NCBI GenBank assembly: GCA_002747255.1
Contig: PDUC01000032.1
Coordinates: forward strand, 1-64,000
Origin: Acidobacteriota bacterium
GTDB taxonomy: Bacteria > Acidobacteriota > Holophagae > Acanthopleuribacterales > Acanthopleuribacteraceae
Reading direction: 5' to 3'
Length of the DNA: 64,000 bases
Below the pieces are notes generated by a model. That model worked only from the letters and a program-made list of their open reading frames with translations. It searched no databases and had not been told where the DNA came from. The stretch's first letter is position 1. Each line of letters opens with the position of its first letter. The translations under genes and the position numbers were made by a program. Below are positions 1 to 8,405 of the stretch, piece by piece.

Positions 1-449
1 ATAAAAACCTCTAATGGATGAGCAGTGATGAATTTTAATATTAAATTGATATGACATTCTATCACGGTCCATTTCCATTTTCAAGGGCGAATTTGCCCCG
101 TGTCGGTGACGTTTTTTAACGCATACACAATTGAAACGATTTTGAACTCACGGAAAATCCAGCTTTTGGCACTTCACACAGGTATAGAGAATGACGGCGA
201 ATTCGTCTTTTTAAAAAATATCAGGATTGGGAATCAGGTCATTTTTATGCCTGGCTTCTGAAAAGCCATGACCCTGATCAAAAAGGCAAAACAAAAGGTT
301 TTTTTCTGTCCCGGCCCAAAAAAGCAGGGAGGATGACCATCTCGAAAAAACCCATAAAACATTTTTGAACTCCACCGGCCTAAATGAGATAATACTCAGA
401 TTGAAAGGGACGATTCAAGTTGCTGTGTTTTCCTGCCGGGAGGTGACCC
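1..449. other. Leading intergenic stretch, no gene seen
   Basis: I see no convincing reading frame here. The stretch is moderately AT-rich. It contains a small hairpin (GGGC at 85-88 with GCCC at 95-98) with no following T tract. A strong ribosome binding site (GGGAGGTGA, 438-446) for the next gene closes the region. The promoter of that gene may lie here, but I could not fix a -35/-10 pair. Confidence 0.6.
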
Positions 450-1691
450 ATGCTGAGAAGAAATGTTTATCAATTACAGTTAGTGAATGGGGTAACGTCA
501 CTTTTAGCCGTATTTCTGTGTGTTTTTACAGTTCATTGCGCCGTTGACAGGGCCGTACAGCATGAGCGAAGAAGATTATCTCGACAATGGGATTTCGGCT
601 CCGTTCACTTCAATGCGGATTTTCCATCAGCCAGACTGTCCGGATGCAGCGAGAAGGCGGGAAAATACATTCTGTCTATCTCACCTGAAACCGTTCCCAT
701 TAACCACAGTCCGTGGTACTGCTTCGCGGTTACTGCCGATACAAAGCGAGATATTCAAGTTGTATTGAAGTACACTTATTCCAGGCACCGATATTGGCCT
801 AAGCTGAGCAGAGACGCCGAGAACTGGACGAAGCTCGAGCAAAGCAGAATGGTGCATAAAAAAGAAGGCCAGGAGGTTGAACTTCACTTAACTGTTGATG
901 ATCAGCCCACCTGGATCTCTGCCCAGCCCATATTTTCCAACGAGCACTACCGTCAGTTGAACAAGGAATATTTGAAGAATCGCTTTCTTGAGTCGCGTAT
1001 TCTGGGATACTCGTTGGAAGGGAGGCCTATTGTCAAGCTGGAGACCTGTGACTGGAAGGGTGAAAAACCGGGCAATGTGGTCTTGATTGGTCGTCAGCAC
1101 CCGCCGGAGACGACAGGCGCGCTGGGTATGGTCACTTTTATCAGAACTCTTTTAAAAGATACGGATTTGGCAAGGGCATTCCGTTCAAAATTCCGTCTGA
1201 TTATCGTGCCCAATCTCAACCCGGATGGTGTGGCCCACGGTCATTGGCGAACCAATATGAACGGTGTTGATTTGAATCGCGACTGGGGGCCTTTCACGCA
1301 GCCTGAAACAAGGCTGATGCAAAGAGAGCTGTCACGATTCAAAGAAAACAGGGATGGGCAGCTTTATTTGGGTTTGGATTTTCACTCAACACGGTACAAC
1401 CTCATTTACACCCAGGGTTTTGACATTCACACCGTACCTGAGGCGTTTGCGTTCAAATGGTACGATGCCATCATGGAACGCCTGCCCGAAGCGGATTTCT
1501 ACCACGAACCCGTCCATTCACCGGGGAAGCCCATTTTTAAGTCTTATGTATACAGAGAGTTCGGTGCGCCAGGCGTGACGTATGAAATGGGCGATTGTTC
1601 CACAGTTGAAGAAATCGATCTGATAGCGACCGTCGCTGCCGAGGAGATGATGCGCCTTTTGATCGCGGAATTCAATCAAACCCGAAAATAG
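450..1691 (+). CDS. M14-family zinc carboxypeptidase, cytosolic-carboxypeptidase-like
   Basis: This 413-residue protein has the zinc-carboxypeptidase signature: His217 and Glu220 (RQHPPE) as the first two zinc ligands, NPDG plus the substrate-binding run around NGVDLNRDW (Asn271, Arg277), His312 (DFHST) as third ligand, and Glu379 (TYEMGD) as general base. Residues about 48-155 resemble the beta-rich N-terminal domain of the cytosolic carboxypeptidase (AGBL/CCP) branch, including SPWYCFAV. A hydrophobic segment at residues 14-30 suggests export or a membrane anchor; no clean lipobox follows. The ATG is chosen because GGGAGGTGA ends three bases upstream. The family removes C-terminal residues from peptides; the substrate here is unknown. 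A second M14 enzyme, MpaA, occurs near 18.5 kb, but this one is much longer and belongs to another branch. Confidence 0.85.
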   Translation: MLRRNVYQLQLVNGVTSLLAVFLCVFTVHCAVDRAVQHERRRLSRQWDFGSVHFNADFPSARLSGCSEKAGKYILSISPETVPINHSPWYCFAVTADTKRDIQVVLKYTYSRHRYWPKLSRDAENWTKLEQSRMVHKKEGQEVELHLTVDDQPTWISAQPIFSNEHYRQLNKEYLKNRFLESRILGYSLEGRPIVKLETCDWKGEKPGNVVLIGRQHPPETTGALGMVTFIRTLLKDTDLARAFRSKFRLIIVPNLNPDGVAHGHWRTNMNGVDLNRDWGPFTQPETRLMQRELSRFKENRDGQLYLGLDFHSTRYNLIYTQGFDIHTVPEAFAFKWYDAIMERLPEADFYHEPVHSPGKPIFKSYVYREFGAPGVTYEMGDCSTVEEIDLIATVAAEEMMRLLIAEFNQTRK

Positions 1692-2101
1692 AAAGCATTC
1701 GCAACCCCCATCCGCGACAGGCAGTTTGCGGCAGAATCGTTTTTTTGCATGAGATGAAGGCATGACACAGCCCTTCGCTTTTTTCCATGTCCTTTCTGTG
1801 CATGGAAACAAATGCGAACAGGAGAGTCGCGTCTTTTGTGATCAGAGCGTGTTTTCACCGTTAACTAAAGCACCATCGCCTGCCAGTGTGAAATCGAGAA
1901 AAATCCATTACAAGGGACCTGGCTCGAGCGCAGGAAGTCAGGCAGAAACCTTTTTCGCATTTATTTATGTCACACAATGTGGAACCGCGGTTCTGAAAAC
2001 AGTCTCCCTGTTCCTTTTTATGCCGAGAACTGATATTATGGTTGCAATGAAAAATGTTCTGGGTAACGGTTTAAAAAATCACCAAGGGATGGGAGAGAAA
2101 C
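1692..2101. other. Intergenic region before pilT
   Basis: This 410-base gap holds no supported gene. An open frame at 1762-2112 runs into the pilT start, has no plausible ribosome binding site and encodes a low-complexity-looking protein, so I leave it out. A TATTAT at 2034-2039 could be a -10 element for pilT, but no good -35 sits 17 bases upstream. Confidence 0.5.
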
Positions 2102-3358
2102 ATGCATATTAACGATCTATTGAAACTGGCAACGGAGCGCAAGGCCAGCGATTTGCACCTCAAGGTGGGAAGCAACCCTATTATTCGTGTCGATGGTCAT
2201 CTTATGCCCTTGACACAAGTCAATAGATTGATGCAGGAAGACACGGTCGCCATGGCTTTTTCCATATTAAACGGCCGTCAGAAACAGAAATTTAAAGAAA
2301 AGCACGAAATTGACGTGGCCTACTCTGTACCGGGACTGGGTCGCTTTCGCTGCAATATTTTTCAGCAGCGGAATACGGTTGGCATGGTTTTACGGGTTAT
2401 TCCCGTCAGAATTCTAACCATCCGGGAACTGATGCTGCCTACTACCATAGAGAGCATTTGCAACGAACAGAGAGGCATGGTTCTGGTTACAGGAACAACC
2501 GGTTCGGGTAAATCAACCACGCTCGCGGGCATGATCGACCATATCAACGCCAGACGAACAGAACATATCATGACCATAGAAGATCCCATTGAATTCCTGC
2601 ACCGCGACAAGAAATCCATCGTCAATCAGCGTGAAGTGGATGTGGATACACTCAGTTTTTCAAGTGCGCTCAGAAGCGCGCTCCGTCAGGATCCCGATGT
2701 TATTTTGGTCGGTGAGATGAGGGATCATGAGACCATTGAAACGGCTATCAATGCGGCAGAAACAGGGCACCTGGTCCTTTCCACTCTGCACACGCTCGAC
2801 GCCACAGAAACGGTGAACCGAATTATTTCCGTTTTTCCTCCTCACCAGCAAAAACAGGTTCGGCTTCAATTGGGCGGTGTTCTGAAGGCGATTGTTTCCA
2901 TGCGCCTGGTTCCCAAGGCCGACAACAGGGGCAGGGTGCCCGCGGTTGAACTGATGATCAACACCGCCTATATCAAGTCATGCATTGAAGAAAAAGAAAA
3001 AACCAAGCTCATCCACGATGCCATTGCAGCCGGTGCCTCGCAATACGGTATGCAGACATTCGACCAGTCGCTTTACTATCTGTGGCGGAACAAGCTCATT
3101 ACTTACGAAGAAGCCATTAAAAGAGCCAGTAACCCCGATGACTTCAAACTTCGCATACAAGGTATTCAGTCTACCAGTGATCTTTCCAGAGAAGTTATGG
3201 AACAGTCTATTTCGGGTTCCAGTTCGTTTGATGAAAAAATAGTTGCTCAGAGCAGCGCCCCTTCCGGGAGAGTTGGTCATTCCACCACGGGCAGTGAGTT
3301 GGAAATTGATATCGATAATGACGATGCTCTTTTCGATTTCCGCAAAGAACTTGATTGA
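2102..3358 (+). CDS. pilT: Type IV pilus retraction ATPase PilT/PilU family
   Basis: PilT-type hexameric ATPases power pilus retraction in twitching motility. The 418-residue sequence has the N-terminal ASDLHLKVG segment, Walker A GTTGSGKST (131-139), the Asp box EDPIEFLH (160-167), Walker B ILVGE (201-205) and the His box STLHT (227-231). The C-terminal signature contains GMQTFDQSL, as in PilT and PilU. Residues after about 355 form a Ser- and acid-rich tail absent from short PilT proteins. A GGGAGAG site precedes the ATG. No other pilus genes lie in the window, so pilus assembly genes must be elsewhere. PilT and PilU cannot be separated confidently by eye. An HD-GYP gene follows after 120 bases, which is suggestive because pilus motility is often controlled by c-di-GMP. 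Confidence 0.9.
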   Translation: MHINDLLKLATERKASDLHLKVGSNPIIRVDGHLMPLTQVNRLMQEDTVAMAFSILNGRQKQKFKEKHEIDVAYSVPGLGRFRCNIFQQRNTVGMVLRVIPVRILTIRELMLPTTIESICNEQRGMVLVTGTTGSGKSTTLAGMIDHINARRTEHIMTIEDPIEFLHRDKKSIVNQREVDVDTLSFSSALRSALRQDPDVILVGEMRDHETIETAINAAETGHLVLSTLHTLDATETVNRIISVFPPHQQKQVRLQLGGVLKAIVSMRLVPKADNRGRVPAVELMINTAYIKSCIEEKEKTKLIHDAIAAGASQYGMQTFDQSLYYLWRNKLITYEEAIKRASNPDDFKLRIQGIQSTSDLSREVMEQSISGSSSFDEKIVAQSSAPSGRVGHSTTGSELEIDIDNDDALFDFRKELD

Positions 3359-3478
3359 GTTTGACATTACAGCAATATTTAATTCACTTTACGGTCAAGA
3401 AGATGGAGGTTTTTTCCGATAAGGAATTGTACCGATAAATTCCATTCTGGAGCAGTCCGCGTCAATGGAGTTGCCAAC

Positions 3479-4600
3479 TTGATCAAGAGAATTAAAGCCA
3501 AGCACTTAAAGCCCGGTATGTATATTCACAAACTGGAATGCAAGTGGTCCCACCATCCTTTCTTTCTGAACCAGTTTAAAGTGAAAACGGAGAAAGAGGT
3601 TTACAAAGTAAAGAAAGCGGGTATTGCCTATGTTCAGATCGATACAGAGAAGGGCGACGATCTGGTTGCGGACATAACGTGTTTTGAAGAAGAAATAAAA
3701 ACCTCCATGAAAATTGCATCGGAAGCAAAGAACTGCATAACAGGTGTCATGGAAGATGTGAAGCTGGGTAAACATGTTCAGGTAGATGCGGTTTCTCAAG
3801 TTGTCAATAAAATGACTGATTCCGTGTTTAGAAATGAAAGCGCGCTGCTCTGTCTGGGTCAAATTCGCAGCAAGGATTCTTATTTATTTGAACACTCTGT
3901 CAACATCGGAGTTTTACTGGCTGTTTTTGGTAAGCACAAGGGCTTTTCCAGAGAGGTGTTGGACCCGCTGGTACTCGGTGCTTTTATGCACGATATTGGG
4001 AAAATTAAAATTCCCGACCACATTCTTCATAAACCCGGAAGGTTAACCAAAGAGGAGTTTGAAGTAATGAAAATGCATGTGGTCTACACAGAGGAGGTAC
4101 TTGAAAAAACGGAAGGCATTCCGGACACAGCCAGGCAGATAGCTTCGGAACATCACGAAAAAATAAATGGACAGGGTTATGCAAAGGGCCTTAAAAAGGA
4201 TGAAATCAGTTTGTACGGCAAGATGGCCGGAATTACGGATGTTTACGATGCACTTACCGCTTCCAGGTGTTACCACGAGGGACGTCCACCTACAGAAGCA
4301 CTGAAAATGATGATGGATTGGTGCGGGGCTCACTTTGAAACCGTGCTGTTCCAGGAATTCGTTAAATGCATGGGCGTGTTTCCCGTCGGCTCTTTTGTGG
4401 AACTCACCAACGGGCAGTTGGCTCTGGTACTGGAAAACAGTAAAAATCCGCTCAGACCCCATGTCAGAATTGTTATGGATCATAAAAAGAAAAGACTGCT
4501 GAGTCCGTCCGATGTTTCGTTAACGCAATCCGAGTTGAGAATTGTCGATGTGGTCGATCCCAAGCTCTATAAAATCAACATCGGTGAGTTTTTGGGTTGA
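3479..4600 (+). CDS. HD-GYP domain protein, likely c-di-GMP phosphodiesterase
   Basis: The N-terminal part (about 1-130), beginning KRIKAKHLKPGMYIHKL, matches the DUF3391 module often attached to HD-GYP domains. The HD-GYP region spans about 130-330, with HDIGK (HD at 171-172) and the second metal-binding stretch HHEKINGQGY (225-234). The hallmark GYP tripeptide is GYA here (233-235). The metal-ligand His and Asp residues are kept, so hydrolysis of cyclic di-GMP to pGpG or GMP is plausible, but the substitution makes this less sure. The predicted start is TTG, supported by GGAG at 3467-3470 eight bases upstream; no closer ATG fits. No transmembrane segment is seen. Its neighbour PilT suggests a link to surface motility, which is inference only. 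Confidence 0.85.
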   Translation: MIKRIKAKHLKPGMYIHKLECKWSHHPFFLNQFKVKTEKEVYKVKKAGIAYVQIDTEKGDDLVADITCFEEEIKTSMKIASEAKNCITGVMEDVKLGKHVQVDAVSQVVNKMTDSVFRNESALLCLGQIRSKDSYLFEHSVNIGVLLAVFGKHKGFSREVLDPLVLGAFMHDIGKIKIPDHILHKPGRLTKEEFEVMKMHVVYTEEVLEKTEGIPDTARQIASEHHEKINGQGYAKGLKKDEISLYGKMAGITDVYDALTASRCYHEGRPPTEALKMMMDWCGAHFETVLFQEFVKCMGVFPVGSFVELTNGQLALVLENSKNPLRPHVRIVMDHKKKRLLSPSDVSLTQSELRIVDVVDPKLYKINIGEFLG

Positions 4601-4724
4601 TGGCATCCGTATCGACTATTTTAGAGTTTCAGTTCCCTTTAGTGAATGAAAACAGATTATTTCCAAACATTTTTTCAGTCGTATTTTGAACTCCGCAACC
4701 GACATCACTCGATACGGCCGGCAT

Positions 4725-5225
4725 TCAAAGCATATCGATATAAGCTGAATCCAGCAGACACTGTTCTTGTATACCCAGTTTTTTCATCAGCGTATGAGCT
4801 ATTTTCTGACCCTCTTTTTCGGTTTGATCTTCTCTTAAAACCACTTCGAGCTCCATGAAACTGCCAAGGCTCTCCACTTCGTCCAAATGCACCCGGGTCT
4901 GGCCAACCAGATAGAGAGTCCGATTCTTTTTGACCTGTCCCTTAATGCCCAGGGCAAGCCCCAAAACTTCTTTCAACTGGCTCTGTTTGCTTACATCCAC
5001 AATGCGGTATTGCGAGATACACGGTTCGGCTGTGTCGGGTCTGTGGTAATAAATAAGTTCCTCTCTGTCCGGCATACGGCGCCACTTTAAACGGCCTTTT
5101 TCTATGTTGTAAAACGTATCTTCCTGAAAAAGAACGAAAGGGCCTTCAGTGGACAGGTTTTCCAGTTCAGTGATCGCAGCCTCGATGGAGTCCAGTTTCG
5201 CTTTGATTTCCGTATTCCTTCCCAT
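4725..5225 (-). CDS. CYTH-domain protein (class IV adenylate cyclase/ThTPase superfamily)
   Basis: The 166-residue protein begins NTEIKAKL, the variant of the CYTH ExExK motif seen in class IV cyclase-like members. It continues through alternating charged strands to HLDEVESLGSFMELEVVL, which fits the CYTH triphosphate tunnel fold (residues about 3-165). Members bind triphosphates with divalent metal; activities include adenylate cyclase, thiamine-triphosphatase and tripolyphosphatase. Substrate cannot be told from the sequence. The gene stands alone between convergent and divergent neighbours. The start codon overlaps an upstream out-of-frame ATG, and the ribosome binding site is weak. Confidence 0.8.
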   Translation of the reverse strand: MGRNTEIKAKLDSIEAAITELENLSTEGPFVLFQEDTFYNIEKGRLKWRRMPDREELIYYHRPDTAEPCISQYRIVDVSKQSQLKEVLGLALGIKGQVKKNRTLYLVGQTRVHLDEVESLGSFMELEVVLREDQTEKEGQKIAHTLMKKLGIQEQCLLDSAYIDML

Positions 5226-5425
5226 GTCATACCGCCTATTTCTAAGGTGGTGCTTATTATACCGCAGTCAAAGGGCCCAAAAGATATTTCGGTTCTTCTT
5301 CATTTGCGTGATGCCATTGAAAACATCACTTCATGAACCGGACAATAGAAACGTTTCTCTCTTGTTGCTCACACCATCTTGTTGTAGACTCAATAACAGT
5401 TTGGACAAAACATAGGAGAAAATTT

Positions 5426-7054
5426 ATGAACTTCATGAGCGTAGTTGGTTTAATTACCTTGCTTGCCATTGCCTGGCTGTTGTCTTTCCATAAAAAAGAT
5501 GTCAAATTTCGTCCCGTTCTGTGGGGTATTGGATTACAGTTTGTTTTTGCCTTAATCATACTGGGAAAAAATAATTACAGTTTCCTCGGTATGGCCTTGC
5601 TGGTGGGTTTACTGGTAATCTACACTTTCCATGAAAAATACAGATCCATTCTTGAAAGATCTTTTGTCATAGGCGCTGGTGTTATTCTGGCCGGTATGCT
5701 CTTTTTATTGACCTCCAAGCTCAATATGCCACTGGGCTGGCTTATTTTCGCCGTTTTACTTGTCTATTTTCTGACTGCCAGGTTTAAAAAAGAGGCCGCT
5801 CCTTTTCTTCTCGCTTCTTTTTGGGTTACCTTGTTGGTTTGGCTGTTTGTTTCAGGACTGACTGGCACCATCCTTTTTTCTCTTTTCAGCGAAAAAGTTG
5901 CCGCGTTCTTGAATCTGTCGGATTACGGTGCGGAATTCCTTTTTGGTAACCTGGCCAAATCCAACTTTTTCTCTCCAGATTCTGCTGACTTTCCCAACGT
6001 TGGGACATGGCCCGGATTTGGATTCCTGTTTGCCTTTAAAGTATTGCCGACCATTATCTTTTTCGGCGGATTTATGGGCGTACTCTACTATCTTGGCATT
6101 ATGCAGAAAATTATTGAAGCCATAAGCCACTTCATGAGATGGACCATTGGCACCAGCGGAGCAGAAACGCTTTCATGTTCCGCTAATATATTCGTGGGCC
6201 AAACAGAGGCACCGCTTCTCATTAAGCCTTTTCTCAAAGAAATGACCAACTCTGAATTGCTGACGATTATGGTTGGCGGGTTTGCCACCATTGCGGGCGG
6301 TGTTCTGGCGGGATACATCGCCATGGGTGTTCCAGCGGGCCACTTAATCGCTGCCAGTGTGATGTCAGCTCCGGCAGCCCTCGTCATTGGTAAAATTATT
6401 TTCCCTGAAAAAGAACATTCGGTCACTGCCGGAGATGTTGACTTTCCAGAGCTCACCATCAGTGAAAATGTGCTGGAAGCGGCCTCCAACGGGATAACGG
6501 ACGGTTTTAAACTTGCGGTCAATGTAGGTGCCATGCTGATAGGCTTTATTGCCTTAATTGCCGTTCTCGATGTAGTACTCAACTTCCTGGATTCGCTGAT
6601 TGATGGAAAACTGTTAGCTGGACCCTACCGGGCATATGCCGTTCAATCTTTAAGTCCCGTAAGTGGCGAATATGTGGGTATTTTCCCCGGTTCGCTGCAA
6701 ACATTTTTTGGAAATTTACTTCGGCCGCTGGCTTTTCTGATGGGTGTGCCATGGGAGGATTCCACTCTGGTGGGTAACCTGCTGGGTATTAAGCTGTCTC
6801 TGAACGAATTTGTCGCGTTTGGAACCCTCGGCGACTATATCGCTAAGGACGCCTTTGGTGAGAGGGCTATTGTTATCAGCACCTACGCACTCTGTGGTTT
6901 CGCGAACTTCTCCTCCATAGGGATTCAAATTGGCGGTATCAGTGCTCTCGCTCCTGAGCGCCGGGCCGATCTGGCTCGTGTTGGTTTAAGAGCCATGTTT
7001 GGCGGTGCTCTTGCCTCCTGGACAACGGCCACGGTGGCGGGAATTTTCCTCTGA
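5426..7054 (+). CDS. Concentrative nucleoside transporter, NupC/CNT family
   Basis: CNT proteins import nucleosides with protons or sodium. The conserved core is clear: the SCSANIFVGQTEAP motif, GFATIAGGVLAGYIAMG and the C-terminal GFANFSSIGIQIGG. The protein is 542 residues, about 140 longer than typical bacterial NupC. The surplus lies after the first helices (about residues 45-160) and contains several additional hydrophobic segments, so the architecture looks closer to the longer CNTs. The start at 5426 is chosen over an upstream in-frame ATG (5333) because AGGAGAA (5414-5420) sits six bases before it and the MNFMSVVGL beginning fits the family. No linked nucleoside-catabolic gene is present. 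Confidence 0.9.
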   Translation: MNFMSVVGLITLLAIAWLLSFHKKDVKFRPVLWGIGLQFVFALIILGKNNYSFLGMALLVGLLVIYTFHEKYRSILERSFVIGAGVILAGMLFLLTSKLNMPLGWLIFAVLLVYFLTARFKKEAAPFLLASFWVTLLVWLFVSGLTGTILFSLFSEKVAAFLNLSDYGAEFLFGNLAKSNFFSPDSADFPNVGTWPGFGFLFAFKVLPTIIFFGGFMGVLYYLGIMQKIIEAISHFMRWTIGTSGAETLSCSANIFVGQTEAPLLIKPFLKEMTNSELLTIMVGGFATIAGGVLAGYIAMGVPAGHLIAASVMSAPAALVIGKIIFPEKEHSVTAGDVDFPELTISENVLEAASNGITDGFKLAVNVGAMLIGFIALIAVLDVVLNFLDSLIDGKLLAGPYRAYAVQSLSPVSGEYVGIFPGSLQTFFGNLLRPLAFLMGVPWEDSTLVGNLLGIKLSLNEFVAFGTLGDYIAKDAFGERAIVISTYALCGFANFSSIGIQIGGISALAPERRADLARVGLRAMFGGALASWTTATVAGIFL

Positions 7055-7235
7055 GCGCTCCTTGTTCCCGGTCTTTTCCGGTGGCATGACAACCGAAGAG
7101 TGCAATCCGGTTAAGCCCGGGGTTTCATCGAAACGGAAATTGAGAACCCGGGCATACGAGGCAGTAGACTCGATGCAGGTATCCTTTTGAATTGTCCCTG
7201 TTAAACAGCGCTTTTAGAGCTAAATGAACAAGCGT

Positions 7236-8405
7236 TCAACCGTTGAAGCTGCCTCTTGAAATCAGTTTCTTGAAGATGACAGGATACAGCACAGCTGTAA
7301 AGATAGCCGCTAGAAGAATGGCGGCGGTTTGTGGTTTTTCAAGAATCTCATTTTCCAACCCGAAAGAAGCCACAGCGACCAGAAGAGTGAGAGGGAAAGT
7401 GAGTGAAAAAGCGGTGGCGACAATTTCACGTCCTGAAAAGTCTGCGATAAAGAGCAGGGGACTTGCCAGTAATCTGACGAACAGAATAGCGACGGTAATG
7501 CCCATGGCCCACAGCAGTGGTTGTGGGCTCAAAAAGTCATTGAGGTTAAACTTCATGCCAACGGTTATGAAAAAGATAGGCACGAGAAAACCGTACCCGA
7601 AACTGCCTATTTTATCCAGAATATCTTCTTTGGCAGCGAATACGGCTGAAAAGATCATGCCACCGATGAACGCTCCAATGATGAGTTCCAGGTTTAAGAG
7701 ATAGGCGATGGCGACAAACAGGAACATATTGGCCAGGTTTCCTCTGACGGCACTTTCAAACGTGTTTTCAGAAGCCATAATGACCTTGGAGAGATGCGGG
7801 TACCACCATGTGATGTAGCGATAGATTTTCAGAGCCATGAATATCAAAAACGCGAAAAGTAAAATCTCCAGTAAATGGAGTAATGACGACATCGAGAAAC
7901 CGTACCGGTAGTAGAGAATGAAACCGGTAAAGGCAACCAGGCTGATAATTTCCCCTATGGTACCGATTAACAGGAATTTTTGACCTGAGGCGGAGTGGAG
8001 GATTTCGGCGTCTTTTAAAACAGGGAACAGGAGCCCCACCGCAGTCGTCAAGAAAATAAGGGAAAAAATAATGGGTAATCCTGACAACATGGTGAGGAAA
8101 ACGGAAACAATGGCGATCACCAGGTACATGGAAAAGTATATGACGATATCTTTGCGCGAAGTTTGCCGAATGCGATTGAAGTCAATTTCCAGACCGGCCA
8201 GGTACATTAACAGAATGAAGCCCAGTTCTCCAAGGAAGCTGATACTGTGGGGAAGGTGGACGTTGTCAATTAACAAGTAGCCTACAATCAGCCCGTAGAT
8301 CAATTCCCCGGCGGCATTGGGCATATGAAATCGCTTGGTGATAAAGGGGATGATAAAGGCTCCCATGGTAACCAATACGAGTAAGAGAATTTCAGCGTTA
8401 GACAT
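7236..8405 (-). CDS. CPA2-type cation:proton antiporter membrane subunit
   Basis: About 389 residues with roughly 12 hydrophobic segments make up a monovalent cation:proton antiporter-2 core (Kef/GerN type). Typical stretches are PNAAGELIYGLIVGYLL near residue 30, LGELGFILLMYLAGLEID and the GAFIGGMIFSAVFA region. It ends after the membrane domain and has no TrkA-N domain, unlike KefB/KefC. The regulatory domain is instead the separate upstream gene, whose stop overlaps this start by 8 bases (ATGTCTAA). I choose the ATG at 8405, with AGGTGA eight bases upstream, over a GTG at 8417. Expected role: potassium or sodium exchange for protons at the inner membrane, with ion specificity unknown. Confidence 0.88.
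   Translation of the reverse strand: MSNAEILLLVLVTMGAFIIPFITKRFHMPNAAGELIYGLIVGYLLIDNVHLPHSISFLGELGFILLMYLAGLEIDFNRIRQTSRKDIVIYFSMYLVIAIVSVFLTMLSGLPIIFSLIFLTTAVGLLFPVLKDAEILHSASGQKFLLIGTIGEIISLVAFTGFILYYRYGFSMSSLLHLLEILLFAFLIFMALKIYRYITWWYPHLSKVIMASENTFESAVRGNLANMFLFVAIAYLLNLELIIGAFIGGMIFSAVFAAKEDILDKIGSFGYGFLVPIFFITVGMKFNLNDFLSPQPLLWAMGITVAILFVRLLASPLLFIADFSGREIVATAFSLTFPLTLLVAVASFGLENEILEKPQTAAILLAAIFTAVLYPVIFKKLISRGSFNG

Noticed and set aside
1762-2112. 116-residue frame upstream of pilT
   Set aside because: It overlaps the pilT start, lacks a binding site and shows no family pattern; treated as chance.
7115-7153. GC-rich inverted repeat (GCCCGGG/CCCGGGC) after nupC
   Set aside because: No T tract on the plus strand and competing small hairpins; not convincing as a terminator.
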